From an uncultured Eubacteriales bacterium (lineage in GTDB: Bacteria > Bacillota > Clostridia > Lachnospirales > CAG-274): 5,512 nt of DNA. Shown here piece by piece: positions 1 through 5,072 of the stretch (positions within the stretch are counted from its first letter, which is position 1; every line of letters starts with the position of its first letter). Location: NCBI GenBank assembly GCA_902495025.1, contig CABUWB010000150.1:1-5512 (forward strand). The letters are read 5' to 3'. Both the position numbers and the translations under genes were made by a program. The notes below the pieces were generated by a model, which had not been told where the DNA came from, did no database searches, and saw only the letters and a list, made by a program, of their open reading frames with translations.

Positions 1-60
1 AGGCTGTGCCTGAACAGCTTGTGTGTGTTTTTTTGACTTTGTAAACAACCCCATTTTCAC
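1..60 (-). CDS. 5' end of an unidentified gene, cut by the window edge
   Basis: Only the first 18 to 20 codons are visible, so no function can be given. From the ATG at 54-52 the peptide reads MGLFTKSKKHTQAVQAQP: a short hydrophobic start, then a basic, polar and Gln/Ala-rich stretch. A GTG at 60-58 is in the same frame and sits 6 nt after a GAGGAG Shine-Dalgarno at 72-67; the ATG is 12 nt from it. The GTG is therefore the better placed start, though the ATG is possible. An in-frame TAG at 111-109 and no start codon between it and 60 rule out a longer gene. A strong sigma-A promoter and a leader of about 130 nt lie directly upstream. If the skin-element reading of sigK is right, this is the first gene inside the element. 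The visible residues do not resemble the N-terminal catalytic start of a serine recombinase, so I do not call it one. Confidence 0.6.
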   Translation of the reverse strand, partial: MKMGLFTKSKKHTQAVQAQP

Positions 61-189
61 TCCAATCTCCTCAAAAGAGGTTGCACTGAATGCGATACAA
101 GCAAGGAGCTACTTTTTCAGGCGTATCTTCAATCCCTACAAATTACTATGCTCCTTATACATTTTAATAAAAAAAGATACTATAGTCGA
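61..189 (-). promoter_or_regulatory. structured 5' leader with possible Shine-Dalgarno masking
   Basis: The leader runs between the sigma-A promoter and the partial gene at the left edge. It holds two interleaved inverted repeats: GTATCTTT (180-173) with GAAGATAC (130-123), one G-U pair included, and AAGGAGC (156-150) with GCTCCTT (109-103). The GCTCCTT strand can also pair with the gene's own GAGGAG Shine-Dalgarno (72-67; six pairs, one G-U). The Shine-Dalgarno further sits in a small CCTC-TTTT-GAGG hairpin (80-69). The layout is like an anti-anti-SD, anti-SD and SD trio, or a pseudoknot. I do not recognise a known riboswitch class. The pairings are seen in the sequence; a regulatory role is inferred. 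Confidence 0.35.
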
Positions 190-195
190 TAGTTC

Positions 196-225
196 ATTAT
201 ACTACCATTATACAAAATATGTCAA
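196..225 (-). promoter_or_regulatory. sigma-A promoter for the left-edge gene
   Basis: A perfect TTGACA -35 box (225-220) and a perfect TATAAT -10 box (201-196) are separated by 18 bp on the minus strand. Transcription would start near position 189 and run into the leader and the partial gene at 60. Both hexamers match the housekeeping sigma-A consensus fully, unlike the sporulation-specific promoters expected for the neighbouring genes. This suggests the left-edge gene is expressed in vegetative cells. Two short inverted repeats lie just upstream (232-261) and could be operators. Confidence 0.75.
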
Positions 226-394
226 GTATTTTTAGCCCTGTCAGGCTCAAGCAAACGCTTGTTTTCTCTATCAAACTATATTAAAACAAAAGCTAATAAT
301 ATTAAGTCTATAATACACAATAAAGTTTTAATTTATAAAACATTTACATTTTTACAAATCATTAAATGTATAATACATTCAACCCTTGTGTAAC
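226..394. other. AT-rich non-coding end of putative intervening element
   Basis: No convincing gene is visible on either strand. The stretch is very AT-rich and holds short inverted repeats. AATGTAT-A-ATACATT (365-379) is a perfect 7-1-7 palindrome. CAAGC-AAAC-GCTTG (248-261) is a 5-bp stem with a 4-nt loop. AGCCCTG next to CAGGCT (232-247) is an imperfect repeat just upstream of the sigma-A -35 box. It separates the broken end of sigK from the first promoter of the presumed element and would contain one attachment-site arm. Confidence 0.4.
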
Positions 395-415
395 CTATGT
401 AACCATAGCATTTTC
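387..415 (-). other. putative sigK/skin-type recombination junction (attachment half-site)
   Basis: Homology of the minus-strand reading frame to SigK ends in the codons GAA AAT (415-410), the Glu-Asn of the conserved AARC-I/V-EN motif. In B. subtilis the skin element recombines at a short AATGA repeat in the corresponding GAAAATGA. Here the sequence is GAAAATGCT, so identity to the expected intact gene would end around AATG (412-409). Directly beyond it are two tandem 9-mers, GGTTACATA (404-396) and GGTTACACA (395-387), then the palindrome at 365-379. Paired or repeated motifs like these are plausible binding sites for a large serine recombinase. The second half-site is off the window, so the core cannot be defined. 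Confidence 0.55.
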
Positions 416-724
416 TACACACCTTGCCGCATAGGTAGCCAGCTTGCTGCCCTTATCACTTTTAAAGGTATTTATAGCCTTAATAAGCCCTATTGTGCCT
501 ACGGAAATCAGCTCGTCATTATCCATACGCATGGACGAATACTTTTTTACAATGTGTGCAACAAGGCGCATATTGCGCTCAATAAGTATATCCCTTGCTC
601 TGCTGTCTCCCTCTGCCATTGCCTTTAAATACCTTGCCTCTTCCTCTGCCGTAAGCGGTGTTTTAAACGAGCTTCCGCCTACATAAGCAAACATAAAAAA
701 GCACTGCAAAATTAAACCTAACAC
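395..724 (-). CDS. sigK: RNA polymerase sporulation sigma factor SigK, N-terminal part of an interrupted gene
   Basis: This frame encodes 109 residues of the late mother-cell sigma factor SigK, which directs coat and cortex gene expression. The part from about residue 38 carries the signature of sigma regions 2.1 to 2.3: a DILIERNMRLVAHIVKKY core-binding helix (45-62), a DELISVGTIGLIKAI segment (70-84) and KLATYAARCVEN (94-105). The protein then stops after four element-derived residues (AMVT). Region 2.4 is incomplete and regions 3 and 4 are missing, so the product cannot be a working sigma factor; full SigK is about 230-240 residues. The stop falls where skin-type elements interrupt sigK in B. 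subtilis (the spoIVCB fragment), so I read it as a developmentally rearranged gene rather than decay. The start is a GTG at 724-722 with AAGGGG about 7-9 nt upstream; an in-frame TGA at 739-737 rules out a longer start. Residues 1-13 are hydrophobic, like a short pro-sequence before the Tyr-Val that follows the SpoIVFB cleavage site in Bacillus. Confidence 0.85.
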   Translation of the reverse strand: MLGLILQCFFMFAYVGGSSFKTPLTAEEEARYLKAMAEGDSRARDILIERNMRLVAHIVKKYSSMRMDNDELISVGTIGLIKAINTFKSDKGSKLATYAARCVENAMVT

Positions 725-751
725 ACAAGCACCCCTTCAGGGCAATTTATA

Positions 752-779
752 TACTATATGACATTTTACTTTGTCTTGT
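752..779 (-). promoter_or_regulatory. candidate SigK/SigE-type promoter of sigK
   Basis: On the minus strand CATATAGTA (760-752) fits the SigK -10 pattern CATANNNTA and also resembles the SigE -10 CATACANT. An AC dinucleotide (779-778) lies 17 bp upstream, as in the SigK consensus (AC, 16-17 bp, CATANNNTA). No good SigE -35 is seen at the expected distance. Transcription would begin near 745, about 20 nt before the GTG start and just before the Shine-Dalgarno. In B. subtilis sigK is transcribed by SigE and then by SigK itself. The motif is short and the region AT-rich, so a chance match is possible. Confidence 0.4.
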
Positions 780-854
780 GCATATCCCACCTAAAAAAAC
801 CTTTGCACAAATAAAGAGCTATCGCATTTAAACAGATATTATTTAAAGGATAAA
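780..854. other. intergenic stretch between repeat element and sigK promoter
   Basis: No gene, tRNA-like or terminator structure is visible here. Together with the palindromic element (855-1083) and the sigK promoter it makes up the roughly 400-bp gap between the spoIIIA terminator and sigK. Confidence 0.4.
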
Positions 855-1083
855 TTAATATAAATTAATGTTTAGCAGAGTAACATCAACAACCTAACAT
901 TCAAATCAATAACGTATGGATTTACCGTAGGGGCGGCAACCTGCCGCCCGCCAACAATTGCGGTATGTTTAAATTCGGGCGGATAATATCCGCCCCTACA
1001 ATTGAATGTTAGGTATCATTATTAATTTCTAAAATTGATGTAATTCTGAAAAAAATACACTGCTAAACTCTAATTTATATTAA
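855..1083. repeat. nested palindromic (MITE-like) intergenic element with two GC-rich hairpins
   Basis: A 229-bp imperfect palindrome sits in the gap between spoIIIAH and sigK. The outer arms (855-878 and 1060-1083) match at 22 of 24 positions and share GTTTAGCAG. Further in, CCTAACATTCAA (893-904) is perfectly inverted at 1002-1013. Then GTAGGGGCGG (927-936) is perfectly inverted at 990-999. Within that core are two separate hairpins: GGGCGGCA/TGCCGCCC (931-949, 3-nt loop) and GGGCGGATA/TATCCGCCC (977-995). No coding capacity is visible. The nested inverted repeats suggest a small non-autonomous mobile or REP/BIME-like element. From memory, GTAGGGGCGG...CCGCCC hairpins recur between genes in gut Clostridia, but I cannot verify that here. 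Confidence 0.7.
927..999. repeat. GC-rich double-hairpin core of the palindromic element
   Basis: The core is bounded by the perfect 10-bp inverted repeat GTAGGGGCGG / CCGCCCCTAC. It contains two hairpin modules with almost the same GGGCGG stem but different tips: CAACCTG in one, ATAATAT in the other. They are separated by an AT-rich spacer (951-976). This looks like two related repeat units placed around a linker, as in bacterial interspersed palindromic repeats. The high GC content stands out against the AT-rich flanks. Confidence 0.65.
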
Positions 1084-1084
1084 T

Positions 1085-1120
1085 AAAAAACATGGCTGTC
1101 ACAAAATTAATGCGACAGCC
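1085..1120 (-). terminator. rho-independent terminator of the spoIIIA operon
   Basis: On the minus strand GGCTGTC (1120-1114) and GACAGCC (1100-1094) form a perfect 7-bp stem around a 13-nt loop. A run of six T residues (1090-1085) follows after 3 nt. The stem begins 9 nt after the spoIIIAH stop codon, so the transcript should end here, before the palindromic element and sigK. sigK therefore needs its own promoter. Confidence 0.8.
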
Positions 1121-1129
1121 TCTTTATCA

Positions 1130-1825
1130 TCACTTTTTTTCACTGTTATGACCTCTGAGAGGTGAAATCCTTATTTTGTCGGCAGAAACACCTGTTTTGC
1201 GCTTAACAATATCCTCAATCTGCGCAATCTCACTTTCGGTAAGCTGTGTTCTGTCAACCACCACATCAACGGTGTCCTCGTCAATCCTTACGTAAACCTC
1301 TTTGAAACCCTTTGCCTCAATCATGGACTCTGCGGCAGTTTCCTTTTCAATACGCTTTTGTATTTCAAGCATCTGGTCGGCTGCCTGACTTTTTTTATCG
1401 GCATCAAGCTTGTCATTGTTAAGCATTTCGTTAAGCAAATCCTTCTGCTTTGCCCTTGACTGCTCCCTTTCGAGCTTTGCCTGTATAAAATATGACGACT
1501 CATCACCCGAATTTACAAACACTGCCGTACCTGCATCATCACTGCCTGCGCTGACCTGTGCCGCCTCGTCCTGTGTATCAAGTGCAGCAGAATTTGCTGT
1601 TGTGGTTTCGGAAACCTGCGCTATTTCAATATTTTCATCTGGCGAGATAATATCCGCCTGTGCGCTGTCCTCCTGTGCAATAACCCCTGCTACGCTGTCG
1701 CCGTCAACAAGCATAACCTCGCTGGTTTCACCCGGCACAGAGTCCACATAATTAAGATACCCTGCCGCCGCAATCATAACCACCAGTGCGGTGATAACAA
1801 CCTGATTTTTTTTAAACATAAACAT
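1130..1825 (-). CDS. spoIIIAH: stage III sporulation protein AH (SpoIIIAH)
   Basis: SpoIIIAH is the mother-cell membrane protein that meets SpoIIQ of the forespore in the space between the two membranes, forming part of the channel needed for late forespore gene expression. The 231-residue protein has one N-terminal membrane segment (about 7-24). An acidic, low-complexity Ala/Ser/Asp/Glu linker follows (about 28-110), then a charged helical segment (112-165). The C-terminal ring-building domain, related to EscJ/PrgK of type III secretion, spans about 165-223, with the motif ESMIEAKGFKEVYVRI followed by TESEIAQIEDIVKRKTGV. Length is close to the 218 residues of B. subtilis; the long linker accounts for the extra. 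The ATG at 1825 follows a GGAGG placed in the last codons of spoIIIAG with 6-nt spacing; Met3 is a less likely start. It is the last gene of the operon, with a terminator just downstream. Confidence 0.95.
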   Translation of the reverse strand: MFMFKKNQVVITALVVMIAAAGYLNYVDSVPGETSEVMLVDGDSVAGVIAQEDSAQADIISPDENIEIAQVSETTTANSAALDTQDEAAQVSAGSDDAGTAVFVNSGDESSYFIQAKLEREQSRAKQKDLLNEMLNNDKLDADKKSQAADQMLEIQKRIEKETAAESMIEAKGFKEVYVRIDEDTVDVVVDRTQLTESEIAQIEDIVKRKTGVSADKIRISPLRGHNSEKK

Positions 1826-1826
1826 T

Positions 1827-2342
1827 TTAACCCTCCGTTTTCATTTTTAATACTTCTATTTTATGAGGCTCTACATCAAGTAATGCCTCGGCAGCCCTTA
1901 TAAGAGCGTTTTTTACCTCAATGCTTCCACCGCCCTGTGCCACAATAAGCACACCTTCAATTTGCGGCATTTCCTCAGATATGACAACAGGCTTGTTTTC
2001 TCCGTTAAGCACTACATCGGAGCTGCTGCTCACCCTTTTTAAGCCTGTATCACTGCTTTCCTCGGCGGTTTTATTTTCGGCTACGGTAATTCTGCCGTTA
2101 TTTTTATATGTAATCATCACCCTTACCTGACCTGCTCCCTCGGTAAGCGACAGGAGCTGCTCTAGCCTTTGCTCCGCACTCTGAGTGTCTGTCTTATCCT
2201 CCTCCCTGACCTCGTCCTCTCGGTGTGCAGTGCTTACAGCGCCGCTGTGCGGAAAAAGCATAAGCACAATTCCAAACGCCGCAAGCACATAAAATATAAG
2301 TGCGGTATTTTTATTCATGAAAATTTTTCTTATCTGCTTCAT
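1827..2342 (-). CDS. spoIIIAG: stage III sporulation protein AG (SpoIIIAG)
   Basis: SpoIIIAG forms a large ring in the mother-cell membrane facing the forespore, part of the SpoIIIA-SpoIIQ channel. This 171-residue protein has one membrane segment (about 13-31) and a charged linker (36-57). Its ring-building motif is split: EQLLSLTEGAGQVRVMITY (61-79) forms the first part, and PQIEGVLIVAQGGGSIEVKNAL (126-147) through VEPHKIEVLKMK (157-168) the second. The intervening polar segment (about 81-125, Ser/Thr-rich with KPVVISEE) corresponds to the beta-triangle insertion known from the B. subtilis ring structure. It is shorter than the 229-residue B. subtilis protein, mainly in linker and insertion. 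The ATG at 2342 has AGGA about 5 nt upstream; the stronger GGAGG at the end of spoIIIAF is too distant to be sure of. The stop is 1 bp from the spoIIIAH start, suggesting coupled translation. Confidence 0.95.
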   Translation of the reverse strand: MKQIRKIFMNKNTALIFYVLAAFGIVLMLFPHSGAVSTAHREDEVREEDKTDTQSAEQRLEQLLSLTEGAGQVRVMITYKNNGRITVAENKTAEESSDTGLKRVSSSSDVVLNGENKPVVISEEMPQIEGVLIVAQGGGSIEVKNALIRAAEALLDVEPHKIEVLKMKTEG

Positions 2343-2352
2343 TATATTCCTG

Positions 2353-2823
2353 TCAGCCTCCGTCTATTACCAAAACCGTTATTTTATTTTCATCAATTCC
2401 GCAGAGCTGTGAGGTACGCCGCTTTGCCTTATCAGCTGCACCTGTTGTTTCAATATAAACCTGTGCAATATATACCCCCTCGCCGTCATCGGCAGCCCTT
2501 ACGGATACCGCCTTGGCATCAAGCTCCTGCGTAAGCATATTTTCACACTCTTTTTCAAAATAACCTATTATGGCATTTTCGCCGTTTTTTTCATAAGAGC
2601 CTGTCGAATATGTATCAAAGGAAAAAGCGTTTTTAATACAGCTTTTCCAGTCTGCCGAAAGCAATGTATTTACTGGTTTAAGCACAATTAAGATAAGCAT
2701 TATGCCCGTAACAAAGCCCACTGCATTTGAAAATTTACCCTCGGGCAGAATTATGCGGCACACACAGGCAACAACCATAAATACAGCAAGGGACCTGACA
2801 TATTCTGCCAGCAAATTCATCAT
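2353..2823 (-). CDS. spoIIIAF: stage III sporulation protein AF (SpoIIIAF)
   Basis: SpoIIIAF is an integral membrane member of the SpoIIIA channel complex. It has two N-terminal membrane segments (about 8-26 and 34-51). Between them is the family-typical LPEGKF loop (27-32), and the second segment ends in ...ILIVLKPVNTLL, also typical. The soluble C-terminal part (about 83-153) fits the ring-building domain: a helix around YFEKECENMLTQEL, a strand VYIAQVYIET and a last strand NKITVLVIDG. At 156 residues it is shorter than the B. subtilis protein (206), the difference lying between membrane and ring domains. There are two adjacent ATG codons (2823 and 2820); the purine-rich AAGGGGGCGG just upstream serves either, so the first is given. 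It starts 12 bp after spoIIIAE. Confidence 0.93.
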   Translation of the reverse strand: MMNLLAEYVRSLAVFMVVACVCRIILPEGKFSNAVGFVTGIMLILIVLKPVNTLLSADWKSCIKNAFSFDTYSTGSYEKNGENAIIGYFEKECENMLTQELDAKAVSVRAADDGEGVYIAQVYIETTGAADKAKRRTSQLCGIDENKITVLVIDGG

Positions 2824-2835
2824 ATAACCGCCCCC

Positions 2836-3936
2836 TTACGAAAAACTGCCAAGCATAACGCTTACGGCTGATATAAACATAAGCATAAGTGTAAAATATG
2901 CGCCTGTCAGCAGACTTACACCATCTGCGGCACTATCTGTCATTGCAGTAATTTTTTTACTGCCCATAGGCTCGGCAAGCGCCGCTGTCAGCTTGTACAT
3001 AAGCATAACGGCAGCAAGCTTGATAAGACCGCCCATACATGCGGCGGCAATAACTACAATGACCGCCGCAGCAGCACCGCCCTTTAGCACGCTTACAAAG
3101 CCTGCGACAGCCTCAAGGCTGTTTTCAAAAAGGCCGCCCACCACAGGTACGGCACCCACCGCCAGCCTTACTCCCTTGCCAACCGCCGCTGATGCAGGTG
3201 CAGCACCTATTCTGCCAAGTGTAAGACAGCCCACAAAAGCAAAGGCACACAGCCGCAGCTCCCACACAGCAAGAAAAGAAAGGAGCTGTGAAAGCCTGCC
3301 AACAAGGCTGCGCTCCCACATACAGTTAAGCATTGAAAGCATAACCGAAAAAGTAATCTGTGGCACAATTATATTTCTTACAAAGCCGTCAAGTATACCT
3401 GTGGCAAGCGACAGCACCCCTGCATAGGCAAGCGCACCCGTACCGCCGCTGTCAGCCGTTACAATACACAGTATAAGCGGTACAGCGGCATGCATAATAT
3501 CTGTTATTTCAGCCGCACCAGAGGTAAGTATTGACGCACACGCCCTGTATCCTGCGGCAAGCATGGCGGCTGCTGCACCGCAGGCGGCAAAATCGGCATA
3601 CCGTTCAACACCGTTTTTTATAAATCCCTCTGCAGCGGCAGCAATAATTCCGTTCAGCACACATATAAGCAATATACGCTTTACAAAGGCTTTGTTTTTT
3701 TCAACCTCACCTATTAAAAGAGCTGTAATACTGTCAAAAATATCACCACTGTCAAAATCACCGCTAATTATTTTGCCTGCAAGCTCCTTAATATCTATGT
3801 CATACTTATCCTTGGAAAGCTCCTCAAGCTCACCAAAATCAGTATTTTCAAGGCTGTCGCCTATTGTAACCTCTGCCGCCTGAACACCCTTGCAAAACAG
3901 GGCAAGCACAAACAGCAGGGCAAGTATTTTTTTCAT
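2836..3936 (-). CDS. spoIIIAE: stage III sporulation protein AE (SpoIIIAE)
   Basis: SpoIIIAE is the large polytopic membrane protein of the SpoIIIA complex, proposed to sit at the base of the channel in the mother-cell membrane. The 366 residues start with a clear signal peptide (basic KK, hydrophobic 4-15, predicted cleavage after VQA at 18-20). A soluble acidic region follows (21-80), then about seven to eight hydrophobic segments (roughly 87-105, 114-134, 147-160, 164-184, 187-203, 218-240, 286-312, 345-363). The family signature VPVVGGLFENSLEAV is at 263-277. It is somewhat shorter than B. subtilis SpoIIIAE (399). The protein is unusually rich in alanine, glycine and cysteine. The ATG at 3936 is 6 nt after AGGGGG and 10 bp after the spoIIIAD stop. 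Confidence 0.95.
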   Translation of the reverse strand: MKKILALLFVLALFCKGVQAAEVTIGDSLENTDFGELEELSKDKYDIDIKELAGKIISGDFDSGDIFDSITALLIGEVEKNKAFVKRILLICVLNGIIAAAAEGFIKNGVERYADFAACGAAAAMLAAGYRACASILTSGAAEITDIMHAAVPLILCIVTADSGGTGALAYAGVLSLATGILDGFVRNIIVPQITFSVMLSMLNCMWERSLVGRLSQLLSFLAVWELRLCAFAFVGCLTLGRIGAAPASAAVGKGVRLAVGAVPVVGGLFENSLEAVAGFVSVLKGGAAAAVIVVIAAACMGGLIKLAAVMLMYKLTAALAEPMGSKKITAMTDSAADGVSLLTGAYFTLMLMFISAVSVMLGSFS

Positions 3937-3946
3937 AACATTCCCC

Positions 3947-4330
3947 CTAACGGAACATCAGATTTATCTGTTCAATAAGAGCCGTTACAACGGGCAGAGA
4001 GTAAAACGCAGCAAGCACCTTGCCTGCAAGCACTGCCTTTGCCGCCAGTCCACGCTCACCTGCATCCTCGCATATATCGGAGGCAAACTGTGCGGTATAG
4101 GAAATGCCTATAATTTTAAACAATATACCTACATAGCTGTTTGCACCGCTTTCCTGTGCAATATCACGTATAAGCGACATTACGCTTTTAAGCTGAGGCA
4201 TTACGGCAATTATGATAATAACCCCTGCACCAAAGGCAAGCAAAAGCGCAAATACGGGTGCCTCCTTTTTCAGCAGCAGGGCAAGCACCGCCGCCGTAAC
4301 CGCCGCTGCGGCAAGCTGAATTATCCCCAT
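3947..4330 (-). CDS. spoIIIAD: stage III sporulation protein AD (SpoIIIAD)
   Basis: SpoIIIAD is a small membrane protein of the SpoIIIA complex, placed in the same Pfam family as SpoIIIAC. The 127 residues hold membrane segments at about 4-20, 25-44, 70-83 and 100-120. The family-typical block KIIGISYTAQFASDICEDAG (72-91), with the Asp-Ala-Gly turn, is followed by AKAVLAGKVL (96-105). This matches the conserved cytoplasmic-loop pattern seen across SpoIIIAD proteins. Length is near the 133 residues of B. subtilis. The ATG at 4330 is about 6 nt after GAGG (in AGAGGTGG), 12 bp from the spoIIIAC stop. Confidence 0.95.
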   Translation of the reverse strand: MGIIQLAAAAVTAAVLALLLKKEAPVFALLLAFGAGVIIIIAVMPQLKSVMSLIRDIAQESGANSYVGILFKIIGISYTAQFASDICEDAGERGLAAKAVLAGKVLAAFYSLPVVTALIEQINLMFR

Positions 4331-4342
4331 AAGCCACCTCTG

Positions 4343-4537
4343 CTACAAATTAAAAATAGTCTGCACCGTATCAAACAGGGTGCTTATGTACTGAATTACC
4401 CAGAAAAGCACCACAACAAGCCCTGCAAGCGTCGTCATCATAGCCTGTTCCTCACGTCCTGCACGTATAAGCACCTGATTTAGCACCGCAATCAGTATGC
4501 CGACAGCTGCAATTTTAAACACAATATTTATATCCAT
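4343..4537 (-). CDS. spoIIIAC: stage III sporulation protein AC (SpoIIIAC)
   Basis: SpoIIIAC is the smallest SpoIIIA protein, a two-pass membrane protein compared in the literature with export-gate components such as FliQ. The 64 residues form two hydrophobic segments (about 5-24 and 34-52) joined by a charged loop with RAGREE (25-30). The N-terminal DINIVFKIAAVGI and the final phenylalanine-rich tail fit the family; B. subtilis has 68 residues. The start at 4537 follows an AAGGACGGTG ribosome-binding stretch in the 13-bp gap after spoIIIAB. Confidence 0.94.
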   Translation of the reverse strand: MDINIVFKIAAVGILIAVLNQVLIRAGREEQAMMTTLAGLVVVLFWVIQYISTLFDTVQTIFNL

Positions 4538-4550
4538 AAAAGCACCGTCC

Positions 4551-5072
4551 TTATATCAGCAGTATTACGGCAAAAATGCCAATCAGCACGCCCGTACTTT
4601 TGTAAAGGCGCAGATTTTTTTCACCAAGACGCTCCAGCTCCGTATTTTTCATATCTATATAAGTGATAAGCTGGTTTATAGAGTTAAGCTGACGGTTTAT
4701 ATCTCCGCTGCCAAGTCCCTCACCGAGAGCTGATATTTTGTCAAAATCCTCTGCGGACAGGTGGGTGTCAGCCGCACCCCTTTGCACATGACTGCGCCAC
4801 ACAGCGGCAATATCCTCTATACTTTTGTCTTTAAGTGCAAGAGCAAAGCCATGCAGAATATCAGCTACAGCCCCCGCACATATCTCCGATGCCCTCTCAC
4901 ACATGCCCGAAAGGTGGGTATGCCCAAACTGTGTTTCGGAATACATAAGCATAAGCGCCCTTTTAAATTCTTCCAGCTCCCTTTTTCTGAACTCACAAGC
5001 AAGACCATAGTACATACCAAGTCCACCGCCGCCTAAAATAAGCAGCAACGCACCTGCAATTTTCATAAACAT
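4551..5072 (-). CDS. spoIIIAB: stage III sporulation protein AB (SpoIIIAB)
   Basis: SpoIIIAB is a mother-cell membrane protein of the SpoIIIA complex whose soluble helical domain resembles platform proteins (GspF-like) of type II/IV secretion systems. It is thought to partner the ATPase SpoIIIAA. The 173 residues comprise an N-terminal glycine-rich membrane segment (about 4-23), a cytoplasmic helical region with FRKRELEEFKRAL (28-40) and the family-typical LGEGLGSGDINRQLNSI (116-132), and a C-terminal segment (157-173) preceded by LRLYKSTG. B. subtilis has 171 residues. The ATG at 5072 is 8 nt from a GAGGAG inside the end of spoIIIAA, giving a 10-bp overlap. A second ATG at 5066 would overlap by only 4 bp but is 14 nt from that Shine-Dalgarno, so I chose the first. 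Confidence 0.95.
   Translation of the reverse strand: MFMKIAGALLLILGGGGLGMYYGLACEFRKRELEEFKRALMLMYSETQFGHTHLSGMCERASEICAGAVADILHGFALALKDKSIEDIAAVWRSHVQRGAADTHLSAEDFDKISALGEGLGSGDINRQLNSINQLITYIDMKNTELERLGEKNLRLYKSTGVLIGIFAVILLI

Noticed and set aside
23..235. Plus-strand open frame of 70 codons at the left edge
   Set aside because: It runs through a perfect minus-strand promoter, leader and start region, has no Shine-Dalgarno and no recognisable motif.
248..265. Plus-strand hairpin CAAGC/GCTTG followed by TTTT as a terminator
   Set aside because: The stem is only 5 bp and the T run 4, with no plus-strand gene ending there; kept only as a possible operator.
395..724. Simple decayed sigma-factor pseudogene or assembly error
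   Set aside because: There is no frameshift or loss of conserved residues, a good promoter and Shine-Dalgarno remain, and the break is at the known skin-insertion position. It cannot be fully excluded without the left flank.
855..1083. CRISPR array
   Set aside because: The repeats are inverted and nested, not direct repeats at regular spacing, and there are no cas genes.
2169..2534. Plus-strand open frame opposite spoIIIAG/AF
   Set aside because: Antisense shadow of two conserved genes, spanning their junction, with no recognisable protein features.
2993..3427. Plus-strand open frame opposite spoIIIAE
   Set aside because: The Ala/Thr/Pro/Ser-rich composition is what the complement of an Ala-rich membrane protein gives; no independent evidence.
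3890..4483. Plus-strand open frame of 197 codons opposite spoIIIAD/AC
   Set aside because: It lies wholly antisense to strongly recognised SpoIIIA genes; its product is Cys/His/Lys/Tyr-rich with no domain and no clear ribosome binding site.
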